A stretch of DNA of 50,914 nt, from contig CAJTWU010000014.1 in NCBI GenBank assembly GCA_910579975.1, positions 1 through 50,914 of the forward strand, in the 5' to 3' direction. The notes beneath the pieces were generated by a model, which was not told the DNA's origin, did no database searches, and saw only the letters and a program-made list of their open reading frames with translations. Each line of letters begins with the position of its first letter. Positions within the stretch are counted from its first letter, which is position 1. Position numbers and translations under genes: made by a program. Shown here piece after piece: positions 35,921-43,328 of the stretch. The DNA is from an uncultured Vampirovibrio sp. (GTDB lineage: Bacteria > Cyanobacteriota > Vampirovibrionia > Gastranaerophilales > Gastranaerophilaceae).

Positions 35921-36421
35921 ATGGCTAAAGATTGCAGTTTTGATGTTGTTTCTGAATTTGACAAGCAAGAGCTTGTTAACGCAATTGATCAGGTTAAGAG
36001 AGATTTGACTTCACGTTTTGATTTAAAAAATTCTAATTCCACTATTGATTTAGAAGCTGATAAATGCATTACAATTACTACCAGTGATGATATGAAACTA
36101 AGAAATATCTATGATATTTTGCAATCAAAACTTGTGAAACGCGGTTTAAGTATTAAAATTCTTGATGCTCAAGCTGTTGAGAATGCTCTTGGAGGTAATG
36201 TTAGACAAGTTTATAATTTAAGAAAAGGTTTAACACAGGAACTTGCTAAGAAAATTGTTGCAGATATAAAAGATTCCAAATTAAAAGTTCAGGCTTCTAT
36301 TCAAGGAGAACAGGTTCGTGTAAGTGGAAAAAGCAAGGATGATTTGCAAGATGTAATCAAACTTCTTCGCGGTAATGAAGACAAATATGATTATCCGCTG
36401 CAGTTTACAAACTATAGATAA
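35921..36421 (+). CDS. yajQ: YajQ-family nucleotide-binding protein
   Basis: 166 aa from the ATG at 35921 (starts MAKDCSFDVVSE, the family's conserved start), with AGGAG eight bases upstream. It has the two-ferredoxin-like-fold pattern with SRFDLKNS, KCITITTSDD, VRQVYNLRKGLTQELAKKIV and RGNEDKYDYPLQFTNYR at the end. YajQ proteins bind nucleotides, and in Xanthomonas a member binds c-di-GMP and controls virulence genes. That is relevant because this window also encodes a GGDEF-HD-GYP enzyme, but direct linkage is inference. Confidence 0.95.
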   Translation: MAKDCSFDVVSEFDKQELVNAIDQVKRDLTSRFDLKNSNSTIDLEADKCITITTSDDMKLRNIYDILQSKLVKRGLSIKILDAQAVENALGGNVRQVYNLRKGLTQELAKKIVADIKDSKLKVQASIQGEQVRVSGKSKDDLQDVIKLLRGNEDKYDYPLQFTNYR

Positions 36422-36424
36422 TCC

Positions 36425-36442
36425 AACCAGCTTGAACCGGTT
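36425..36442 (+). repeat. 18-nt double AACCRG motif, copy 2
   Basis: AACCAGCTTGAACCGGTT, between yajQ and mgtE. It matches the copy at 12889-12906 at 14 of 18 positions with the same ten-base spacing of half-sites. Confidence 0.35.
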
Positions 36443-36527
36443 GATAATCTGTTCCAAAGAAGCGCTTGGCATCAATAATACAAACTGGTAATATCGTTAG
36501 ATGTGCTTCGTCATAAGGTTGAAAAAT

Positions 36528-37895
36528 ATGTCAAATATTGAAAACACAATAGACAGAATACAAGAATTAATAGAAACAAATGCTGATGAACAGCTGCGTG
36601 ATGAGTTAAACGCTTTTCACGAAGCCGACATTGCTGATATTTTTCAACAATTGTCCGCAGAAGAGCGTCTTGCGTGTTTTTTAAAACTTGATGAAGAAAA
36701 AGCAGCTGATGTTATTGAATACCTTCCAGCTCAATTACAGGTTGAAATTCTTGGCGATATTGATGAAACACTAGCTTCCCGTTTGATTTCAAAACTTCCT
36801 CACGATGAAGCAGCGGACGTTTTGGGTGAGATGGAAGAGGATGAAAGTCAAACTTATCTTGATAAACTTCCTGAAAAATTTTCTTCTGAAATTAGAGAAC
36901 TTTTAACGTATAACGAAGATACAGCCGGTGGTATTATGACTCCCGTTGTTCTTACTGTTAGTTATACAATGAGTGTAAAAGATGCTCTTGATACAATTAG
37001 AATTAAAGCAGAAAAAGAGAATATGGAACTTTATTATGTGTATGCTGTTGATAAACATAATCATCTTCTGGGTGTTGTTTCGTTAAGAACTCTTTTAACC
37101 TCACCTGTTAATTTATCAATTTCTGAAATCATGTCACGTGATATCGTTAAGGTTCAGGTTGATGACTATCAGGGACATATCGCTGATATTTTCATGAAAT
37201 ATCAGTTTAATGCTTTGCCTGTTGTTGACTTGTATAATCATCTTAAAGGGATTGTTACCTGGGATGATGTTCAGGATATTGTTGAAGAAGAAACTACTGA
37301 TGAAATCTTTACATCTTCAGGTATCGTAACAGACTTAGGCGATGATGACGATGATTTGCTTACCGGTAGTCTTGCACATGCTATTAAAGCTCGTGTTCCA
37401 TGGTTATTTATAACTTTAATAGGAGAGTTTTTTGCAGTTTCTATTACCAACAGATATGACCATACGTTTACTGCATTACCGGTAATTGCTGCATTTATGC
37501 CGTTACTTGCGGGTTTGGGCGGAAATATCGGTACACAAAGTATTACACTTATGGTTCGCGGTATGTCAACAGGTCAGGTTTCGCTTCAAGACGGATGGCA
37601 TCATATAATGCGTGAAACAGTTACAGGGGTGAGTATCGGTTTTATTTTTGGGTTACTGGTAACTCTTGTAACTTGGGGATGGCAGCATAATTTGCAACTT
37701 GGTGTAATTGTAGGTATCGCAATGTCACTTAATATGACAATTGCAACGATAATTGGTACTTGTACGCCATTAATACTCAAAAAATTAAAAATTGACCCGG
37801 CTGTTGCCTCAGGTCCTGTAATTGCGACTACAATTGACGTTGTCGGTCTTGCTGTTTATTTAACACTTGTCACTTGGTACTTGATTAAGCTATGA
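36528..37895 (+). CDS. mgtE: Magnesium transporter MgtE
   Basis: 455 aa from the ATG at 36528, preceded by AAGG. The N-terminal superhelical MgtE_N domain (to about 125) contains ISKLPHDEAADVLGEM. The two CBS domains (about 135-255) follow TAGGIMTPVV. A membrane domain with about five spans carries the family signature PLLAGLGGNIGTQSITLMVRGM. It is a Mg2+-gated channel in the inner membrane; N and CBS domains sense cytoplasmic Mg2+. The stop overlaps the mtaB start (ATGA). I see no Mg riboswitch in the 106-base upstream gap. Confidence 0.95.
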   Translation: MSNIENTIDRIQELIETNADEQLRDELNAFHEADIADIFQQLSAEERLACFLKLDEEKAADVIEYLPAQLQVEILGDIDETLASRLISKLPHDEAADVLGEMEEDESQTYLDKLPEKFSSEIRELLTYNEDTAGGIMTPVVLTVSYTMSVKDALDTIRIKAEKENMELYYVYAVDKHNHLLGVVSLRTLLTSPVNLSISEIMSRDIVKVQVDDYQGHIADIFMKYQFNALPVVDLYNHLKGIVTWDDVQDIVEEETTDEIFTSSGIVTDLGDDDDDLLTGSLAHAIKARVPWLFITLIGEFFAVSITNRYDHTFTALPVIAAFMPLLAGLGGNIGTQSITLMVRGMSTGQVSLQDGWHHIMRETVTGVSIGFIFGLLVTLVTWGWQHNLQLGVIVGIAMSLNMTIATIIGTCTPLILKKLKIDPAVASGPVIATTIDVVGLAVYLTLVTWYLIKL

Positions 37896-39127
37896 AGAAG
37901 TTTTTATTAAAATCAATGGGATGTAAATCAAATCAGTTTGAAGGGCAAATAGTTGCTGAAAAACTGATTGAAGCCGGCTATCAAGAAGTTAAAAAGCCGG
38001 AAGAGGCTGAAATTTATATTCTTAACTCTTGCTCTGTAACTCATAAAAGCGATAACGAGGCAATGTATCTTTTACGTCATGCACATGGTTTGGGACTAAA
38101 AACTGTTTTGACAGGATGTATTGCTCAGATTGAGAAAGAAAAACTTCTTAAAGAACCTTTTATTGACTATGTTTACGGCAATGAAGATAAGTTTGAGATT
38201 GCCCAACATCTTCAAGATGAAGAAAGCTTTGTTGTTCGAGATTTAATGACAGCAAATGAATTTTGTAAAGTAACATTAAATGATACTTCAAAAACGCGTA
38301 TAAGCCTTAAAATTCAGGATGGATGTGATAACAGGTGTTCTTATTGTATTATTCCTTATGGACGTGGTAAATCGAGAAGCGCAGATAGTGATTTTATAAT
38401 AAACGAAATCAATCGTTATGCCTCCTATGGATATAAAGAAGTTATTTTGACAGGGATACATATTGGTTTATGGGGTAATAAAAATATTTTACCTCTTCTT
38501 CAGGAAATAGAATCAAAAACATCAATTCCAAGATATCGTTTAGGTTCTTTAAACCCGCATGAAATAACGTCAGAGCTTTTAGATTTTCTTCAAAATAGTG
38601 AAAAATTTTGTCCGCATTTTCATCTTTCTCTGCAATCGGCTTGTAATAGAACATTGAAACGGATGAACAGACATTATACTGTGGAATATTATCTTGAACA
38701 GATTGAGGATATTGTTTCCCGCTTTGAAAAACCTTTTCTCGGAAGTGACATAATTGCAGGATTTTGCGGCGAAACAGAAGAAGATTTTCAAACTACGGTA
38801 GAAAATCTTAAAAAATCTAAATTAAGTCAAATCCATACGTTTCCTTATTCCATCAGAAAAGGAACAATTGCAGAAAAACTCGACGGACACTTACCTGATG
38901 GGGTAAAAGAAGAACGTGCAGCTATAATTAAACAAATTTCTGCTGAAAAGTTTAATAAGTTTGTTCAAGAAAATATTGGACGTGAAGAAGAGGTGCTTAT
39001 TGAAAAACGTCCGGGTAAAAATGGGCAATATAAAGGTATTACGAGAAATTACCTTAAAGTTAGTCTTGACGAAGGTGATTTCAACACTTTGAAGAAAGTA
39101 GTTTTACAAAAAAATAATTTATGCTAA
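37892..39127 (+). CDS. mtaB: tRNA t6A37 methylthiotransferase MtaB
   Basis: 411 aa radical SAM enzyme. The N-terminal methylthiotransferase domain has SMGCKSNQFEG (C11) and further Cys in LNSCSVTHK and LTGCIAQ. The radical SAM cluster motif is DGCDNRCSYCIIPYGRG (C145, C149, C152). A C-terminal TRAM-like segment is at about 350-411. It adds a methylthio group to t6A37, and the overall length and HKSDNEAM block suggest MtaB rather than MiaB or RimO. It is translationally coupled to mgtE by a four-base overlap. Confidence 0.88.
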   Translation: MKKFLLKSMGCKSNQFEGQIVAEKLIEAGYQEVKKPEEAEIYILNSCSVTHKSDNEAMYLLRHAHGLGLKTVLTGCIAQIEKEKLLKEPFIDYVYGNEDKFEIAQHLQDEESFVVRDLMTANEFCKVTLNDTSKTRISLKIQDGCDNRCSYCIIPYGRGKSRSADSDFIINEINRYASYGYKEVILTGIHIGLWGNKNILPLLQEIESKTSIPRYRLGSLNPHEITSELLDFLQNSEKFCPHFHLSLQSACNRTLKRMNRHYTVEYYLEQIEDIVSRFEKPFLGSDIIAGFCGETEEDFQTTVENLKKSKLSQIHTFPYSIRKGTIAEKLDGHLPDGVKEERAAIIKQISAEKFNKFVQENIGREEEVLIEKRPGKNGQYKGITRNYLKVSLDEGDFNTLKKVVLQKNNLC

Positions 39128-39154
39128 AATCATGAAATATTGGAGTAAAGAATT

Positions 39155-39436
39155 ATGATTACAATAAAAGATGTTGAACACGTAGCAAAGCTTGCACGTT
39201 TAGAATTGACAGAAGAAGAAAAAGAGAAATTCACAAGACAATTGGGTGATGTTCTTAAGCATGTTGATGCGATGAATGAAGTTGATACATCTAATGTGGA
39301 ACCAATGGCACACGCAATTGATTTTGTTAATGTTATGAGAGAAGATGAAGTTTATTACGAACAAACAAAAGAAGAACTAATGAAGAATGCACCGTACGAA
39401 GAAGACGGGTTCTTCAGAGTTCCAAAAATCAATTAG
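39155..39436 (+). CDS. gatC: Aspartyl/glutamyl-tRNA amidotransferase subunit GatC
   Basis: 93 aa with the family pattern VEHVAKLARLELTEEE...QLGDVLKHVDAMNEVDTSNVEPMAHA and the end FRVPKI. GatC stabilises GatA in the GatCAB complex that makes Gln-tRNA or Asn-tRNA by transamidation. gatA and gatB are not next to it, so the complex is encoded at separate loci. It has its own terminator directly downstream. Confidence 0.95.
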   Translation: MITIKDVEHVAKLARLELTEEEKEKFTRQLGDVLKHVDAMNEVDTSNVEPMAHAIDFVNVMREDEVYYEQTKEELMKNAPYEEDGFFRVPKIN

Positions 39437-39442
39437 TAATGA

Positions 39443-39463
39443 GGGGCTAAAAGCCCCTTTTTT
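39443..39463 (+). terminator. Terminator after gatC
   Basis: GGGGCT-AAA-AGCCCC (39443-39457) followed by six T. It sits just before the AAGGAG of pyrG, so pyrG must start from its own transcription or by read-through. Confidence 0.85.
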
Positions 39464-39480
39464 AATAAGGAGTTTCAACT

Positions 39481-41088
39481 ATGACAAAGTATATATTTAT
39501 TACGGGCGGTGTTGTAAGTTCATTAGGTAAAGGCATAATCGGTGCTTCTTTGGGTCGTCTTCTAAGAGCACGCGGTTTTTCTGTTGCTATCCAGAAATTT
39601 GACCCGTATATTAATGTTGACCCGGGGACGATGAGTCCGTTTCAGCATGGCGAGGTTTTTGTTACTGATGACGGAGCTGAAACTGATTTGGATTTAGGTC
39701 ATTACGAAAGATTTATTGATACTAATTTTTCACAGTTGAGTAATGTTACTTCAGGCAGTGTTTATCAGACTGTTATTAATAAAGAACGCAAAGGGGATTA
39801 TCTTGGAGCTACAGTTCAGGTTATCCCGCATATTACTAATGAAATAAAATCCAGACTTGTGAAGGCTCAAAAACATTTTAAGCCTGATTTTCAGATTATA
39901 GAAATTGGCGGTACAATAGGAGACATTGAGTCATTACCTTTTATTGAATCTGTTAGACAGTTTAAGTCGGAGGCTGGTATTGGAAATGCGATTAATATTC
40001 ATTGTACCTTACTTCCATATCTTCCAACATCCGGAGAATTAAAAACAAAACCGTCACAGCACAGTGTGAATTTGTTGAGAAGTTATGGTTTACAGCCTGA
40101 AATTCTGGTTTGTCGTACTTCAAAACCTATTCCAAAAACAGAGAAAGATAAATTAGCTCTTTTCTGCTCTGTTGCAAAAGAAGCTGTAATTGAATGCCGT
40201 GATATGAAAAGTATTTACGAGGTACCGCTTGCTTTGGAAGACCAGAAATTTGCTGATGTCGTGCTTAAACTTCTTCAAACTCCTGAAAGAAAAGCTGATT
40301 TAGATGGCTGGAGAAATCTTGTTGAAAGAATTAATCATCCTGATAAAACAATTAAAATTGCGATTGCGGGAAAATATACAAAACTATCTGATGCATATAT
40401 TTCTGTTGTTGAGTCAATTAAGCATGCAGCTTACGAACACAATGCGAAAACTGAAATTAAATGGATTAATTCAGAGGATTGTGTTGACGGGGGTAAATGT
40501 AAGGAATTATTAGAAGATGTTGATGGTGTAATTATCCCGGGAGGCTTTGGTGTAAGGGGTGTTGAGGGTAAACTGAATGTAATCAGGTATGCTCGTGAAA
40601 ACAATCTTCCTTTCCTTGGAATTTGTCTTGGTATGCAATGTGCTGTAACCGAGTATGCAAGGAATGTTGCAGGACTTGAGGGAGCAAATTCAACCGAGTT
40701 TGATGAAAACAGCGCTCATCCTGTAGTTGATTTAATGCTTGAACAGAAAAATGTTAAAGGTTATGGCGGTACAATGAGGCTTGGTGCTTATGACTGTAAT
40801 GTTAAAAAAGGCACAAAAGCTTATGAAGTTTATGGAGCAGCAAAGATTTCCGAACGCCATAGGCATAGATATGAAGTTAATACTGAATACATTGAACAAC
40901 TTAAAAAAGCGGGTTTGGTATTTTCCGGCATGTCTCCAGATGGTATGCTTTCTGAAATAGTTGAACTTCCTCATCTTGATTGGTTTGTAGCATGTCAATT
41001 CCATCCTGAGTTTAAGTCACGGCCAAATAGACCTCATCCGTTATTCAAAGGTTTAATTGTGGCGGCTGTTAGCAAAAAATATTTTTAG
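39481..41088 (+). CDS. pyrG: CTP synthase
   Basis: 535 aa, normal length. The amidoligase N-terminal half starts FITGGVVSSLGKGIIGASLG and has QKFDPYINVDPGTMSPFQHGEVFV. The C-terminal glutamine amidotransferase half has PGGFGVRG, the nucleophile in GICLGMQC and the His-Glu pair in FHPEFKSRP. It makes CTP from UTP and glutamine. AAGGAG lies eight bases before the ATG. Confidence 0.98.
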   Translation: MTKYIFITGGVVSSLGKGIIGASLGRLLRARGFSVAIQKFDPYINVDPGTMSPFQHGEVFVTDDGAETDLDLGHYERFIDTNFSQLSNVTSGSVYQTVINKERKGDYLGATVQVIPHITNEIKSRLVKAQKHFKPDFQIIEIGGTIGDIESLPFIESVRQFKSEAGIGNAINIHCTLLPYLPTSGELKTKPSQHSVNLLRSYGLQPEILVCRTSKPIPKTEKDKLALFCSVAKEAVIECRDMKSIYEVPLALEDQKFADVVLKLLQTPERKADLDGWRNLVERINHPDKTIKIAIAGKYTKLSDAYISVVESIKHAAYEHNAKTEIKWINSEDCVDGGKCKELLEDVDGVIIPGGFGVRGVEGKLNVIRYARENNLPFLGICLGMQCAVTEYARNVAGLEGANSTEFDENSAHPVVDLMLEQKNVKGYGGTMRLGAYDCNVKKGTKAYEVYGAAKISERHRHRYEVNTEYIEQLKKAGLVFSGMSPDGMLSEIVELPHLDWFVACQFHPEFKSRPNRPHPLFKGLIVAAVSKKYF

Positions 41089-41124
41089 AAGTTTTCATGT
41101 AAACAATCAGGAAAGGTTGTGTAT

Positions 41125-41817
41125 ATGAATATTCAAAAAACTAATAATGTAAACTTTGAAGCAAAAAGAATACTGAATGTGCGTAGAGCACTTCAGAATG
41201 GAGCAGATGAAGTTATTGATGTTTTTGCTTTAGGAAGAGAAGATAAAAAATTTATGGCAAGATGCAATGATTTACTTCAAAAAACTGATAGAGTTGCAAT
41301 ATCATCTCATGCAAGCAATATTAATTATTTAGGTGGAAGTGCTGACAAGGGCTATAAAGATTTTTTCAGAGATTTTTTATTGCGTCATTCAGGAAAACAT
41401 TCTGCTTATATGCAAGAGTTTGATGATGTACATTGTTACGTTGCAATTAAAGATGGTGAAATGATATCTGCTATTGGAGAAGTGAGTAATGCTGATTTTC
41501 CTACGGCATGTTTGGACAGAATGATATTCCAAAAAAAAGATAAGATGCTTGCAGATAGTTTTTTCTATGGAATGTTAACTGATTTAAAAAACATATTCAA
41601 ACGGGAAGGTCAAACAGGTTTGCGTGGTGTGAACCGAAATATGACTAAAAAAGTTGATGATAATGGTGTTTTGGATTTGAATTTTTTTGGACAAACACAA
41701 CGTACTATTGCAAGAAAAAATAATGATATAGAAATTAATAGAGTTAATGATACTTATCAATATGATTTGGAAGATTTTCTTGGAGTTAAGGATATAGAAA
41801 CAGAGATTATGGATTAA
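41125..41817 (+). CDS. Hypothetical protein with NVNFEAK leader
   Basis: About 230 aa from the ATG at 41125, with AAAGG eight bases upstream (a GTG two codons earlier lacks spacing). It starts MNIQKTNNVNFEAK, the same type of Asn-rich leader with an aromatic motif as several other proteins in this window. The remaining sequence has no signal peptide or known domain; central strands read HCYVAIKDGEMISAIGEVS. It stands alone between pyrG and a terminator. Function unknown. Confidence 0.6.
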   Translation: MNIQKTNNVNFEAKRILNVRRALQNGADEVIDVFALGREDKKFMARCNDLLQKTDRVAISSHASNINYLGGSADKGYKDFFRDFLLRHSGKHSAYMQEFDDVHCYVAIKDGEMISAIGEVSNADFPTACLDRMIFQKKDKMLADSFFYGMLTDLKNIFKREGQTGLRGVNRNMTKKVDDNGVLDLNFFGQTQRTIARKNNDIEINRVNDTYQYDLEDFLGVKDIETEIMD

Positions 41818-41821
41818 AAAA

Positions 41822-41847
41822 GGGCGGTTTTCAAACCGCCCTTTTTT
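41822..41847. terminator. Bidirectional terminator
   Basis: GGGCGGTTT-TC-AAACCGCCC (41822-41841) with A-run before and T-run after; shared by the hypothetical gene (+) and the symporter gene (-). Confidence 0.9.
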
Positions 41848-41848
41848 A

Positions 41849-43174
41849 TTAGTTAATTACTTCATTATAATCATCAGGATTATTTAGCAAATCGTAATTT
41901 ATTTCATTTTCATTATCTGCTATTGCAGCTGCTACAACGGCATCTGATGTTACGTTAACGAGGGTTCGCATCATATCTGTAATTCTTTCGATTGTAAATA
42001 AGAATGCAAAACCGGCAACAAGTTGTTCAGGACTCAATCCCATACCGTTAAGCACGAGAGCAATAGTGATTAATCCGGCTCCAGGGATACCGGCACTTGT
42101 AGAAGAAGCTACAATCGCAAGGAATGCAATCTGAACAATAATAAATGGAGTTAGTGCAACACCGTAAGCTTGTGCAAGGAAAATAACTGCAACTACTTGC
42201 AATAATGCTGTTCCATCCATATTTAAAGTGGCACCAAGAGGGATTACAAAACTTGTAACTTTATGAGAGATACCTCGTTTTTCACAACATGCTATTGTTA
42301 AAGGTAATGTTGCAGATGAACTTGCAGTACCAAAAGCTACCATCATTGCTTCTGCAATAGCCGCATAAAGCATCCAAACAGGGACTTTTGAGAAAATTTT
42401 CAAGAATACCGGATATACAATGAATAATTGTATGCCAAAACCAAGTGCAAGTACTCCAAGATATTTTGATATACTCATAAATATATCAATACCAAATGCT
42501 GAAACAGCAACAGCGGTAAGAGCAAATACACCGGGTGCTGCAAAGCACATAATCCAATCTGTGATTTTCATTGTTGCTGCAAAAACTGATTCAAAGAAAC
42601 TTACAAACGGTCTGTTGATTTCACCAACTCTAGCAAGTGCTACAGAAAAAATTACTGCAAATACAATAATTGGAACCATATCACCGGCTGCTATAGAAGA
42701 AAGAGGATTTTTAGGAATAAATCCCAATACAATATTTAAAAGGTTGCCTTTTTGAGCTTCAATTGTTGTAGCTACTTGAGCCTGAATACCGGTTGCTACT
42801 TCTGAATTAATATAAGCAGCAGCACCTAAACCCGGTTGGAATACTAAGGCAAGAATAGCGCCAATAATAACTGCAACTATTGTAATTATTGCATAATAGA
42901 AAATCATTTTTGTGCCGAGTTTACCAAGTTGTTTACTATCTCCAACACTTGTAATCCCGATTACTATAGCTGAAATTACCAGTGGAATAACAACCATTTG
43001 AATAAGTCGAATAAATAATTGACCAATAAAAGTAAAAGCAGTCATAACAACAGGATTAGGATACTGGTGAAGGAAAATTCCCGCAATCACACCAAGTACA
43101 AGACCTAAGAAGATATGCCAATTTCTCTTGAGTCCTAAGCCAAGAGCAATAAGCACTTGCATGTATAGTTTCAT
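41849..43174 (-). CDS. Dicarboxylate/amino acid:cation symporter (DAACS family)
   Basis: 441 aa. An N-terminal bundle of membrane spans is followed by the reentrant hairpin signature SSSATLPLTIACCEKRG and the substrate/cation motif IPLGATLNMDGTAL, then ASSTSAGIPGAG and the closing helix with ITDMMRTLVNVTSDAVVA. These match GltP/DctA transporters, which bring glutamate/aspartate or C4-dicarboxylates in with H+ or Na+. Substrate cannot be fixed from sequence. It is transcribed alone and convergent with its upstream neighbour. Confidence 0.93.
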   Translation of the reverse strand: MKLYMQVLIALGLGLKRNWHIFLGLVLGVIAGIFLHQYPNPVVMTAFTFIGQLFIRLIQMVVIPLVISAIVIGITSVGDSKQLGKLGTKMIFYYAIITIVAVIIGAILALVFQPGLGAAAYINSEVATGIQAQVATTIEAQKGNLLNIVLGFIPKNPLSSIAAGDMVPIIVFAVIFSVALARVGEINRPFVSFFESVFAATMKITDWIMCFAAPGVFALTAVAVSAFGIDIFMSISKYLGVLALGFGIQLFIVYPVFLKIFSKVPVWMLYAAIAEAMMVAFGTASSSATLPLTIACCEKRGISHKVTSFVIPLGATLNMDGTALLQVVAVIFLAQAYGVALTPFIIVQIAFLAIVASSTSAGIPGAGLITIALVLNGMGLSPEQLVAGFAFLFTIERITDMMRTLVNVTSDAVVAAAIADNENEINYDLLNNPDDYNEVIN

Positions 43175-43328
43175 AAAAACCTCTCAATATATACTTATAA
43201 CTAGACTATTTTACTATTTTTTTCAGAAAATATCAATAAGGATTTTACTATAAAACATGTTCATGATAAAATTTCTCCATAAAGGAATTAATATTCTAGT
43301 ATAGTATTTGTAAGAAAAGGAGAAACCA

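Noticed and set aside
36422..36527. Mg2+ riboswitch upstream of mgtE
   Set aside because: The gap is only 106 bases, shorter than a full M-box, and I see no conserved M-box core.
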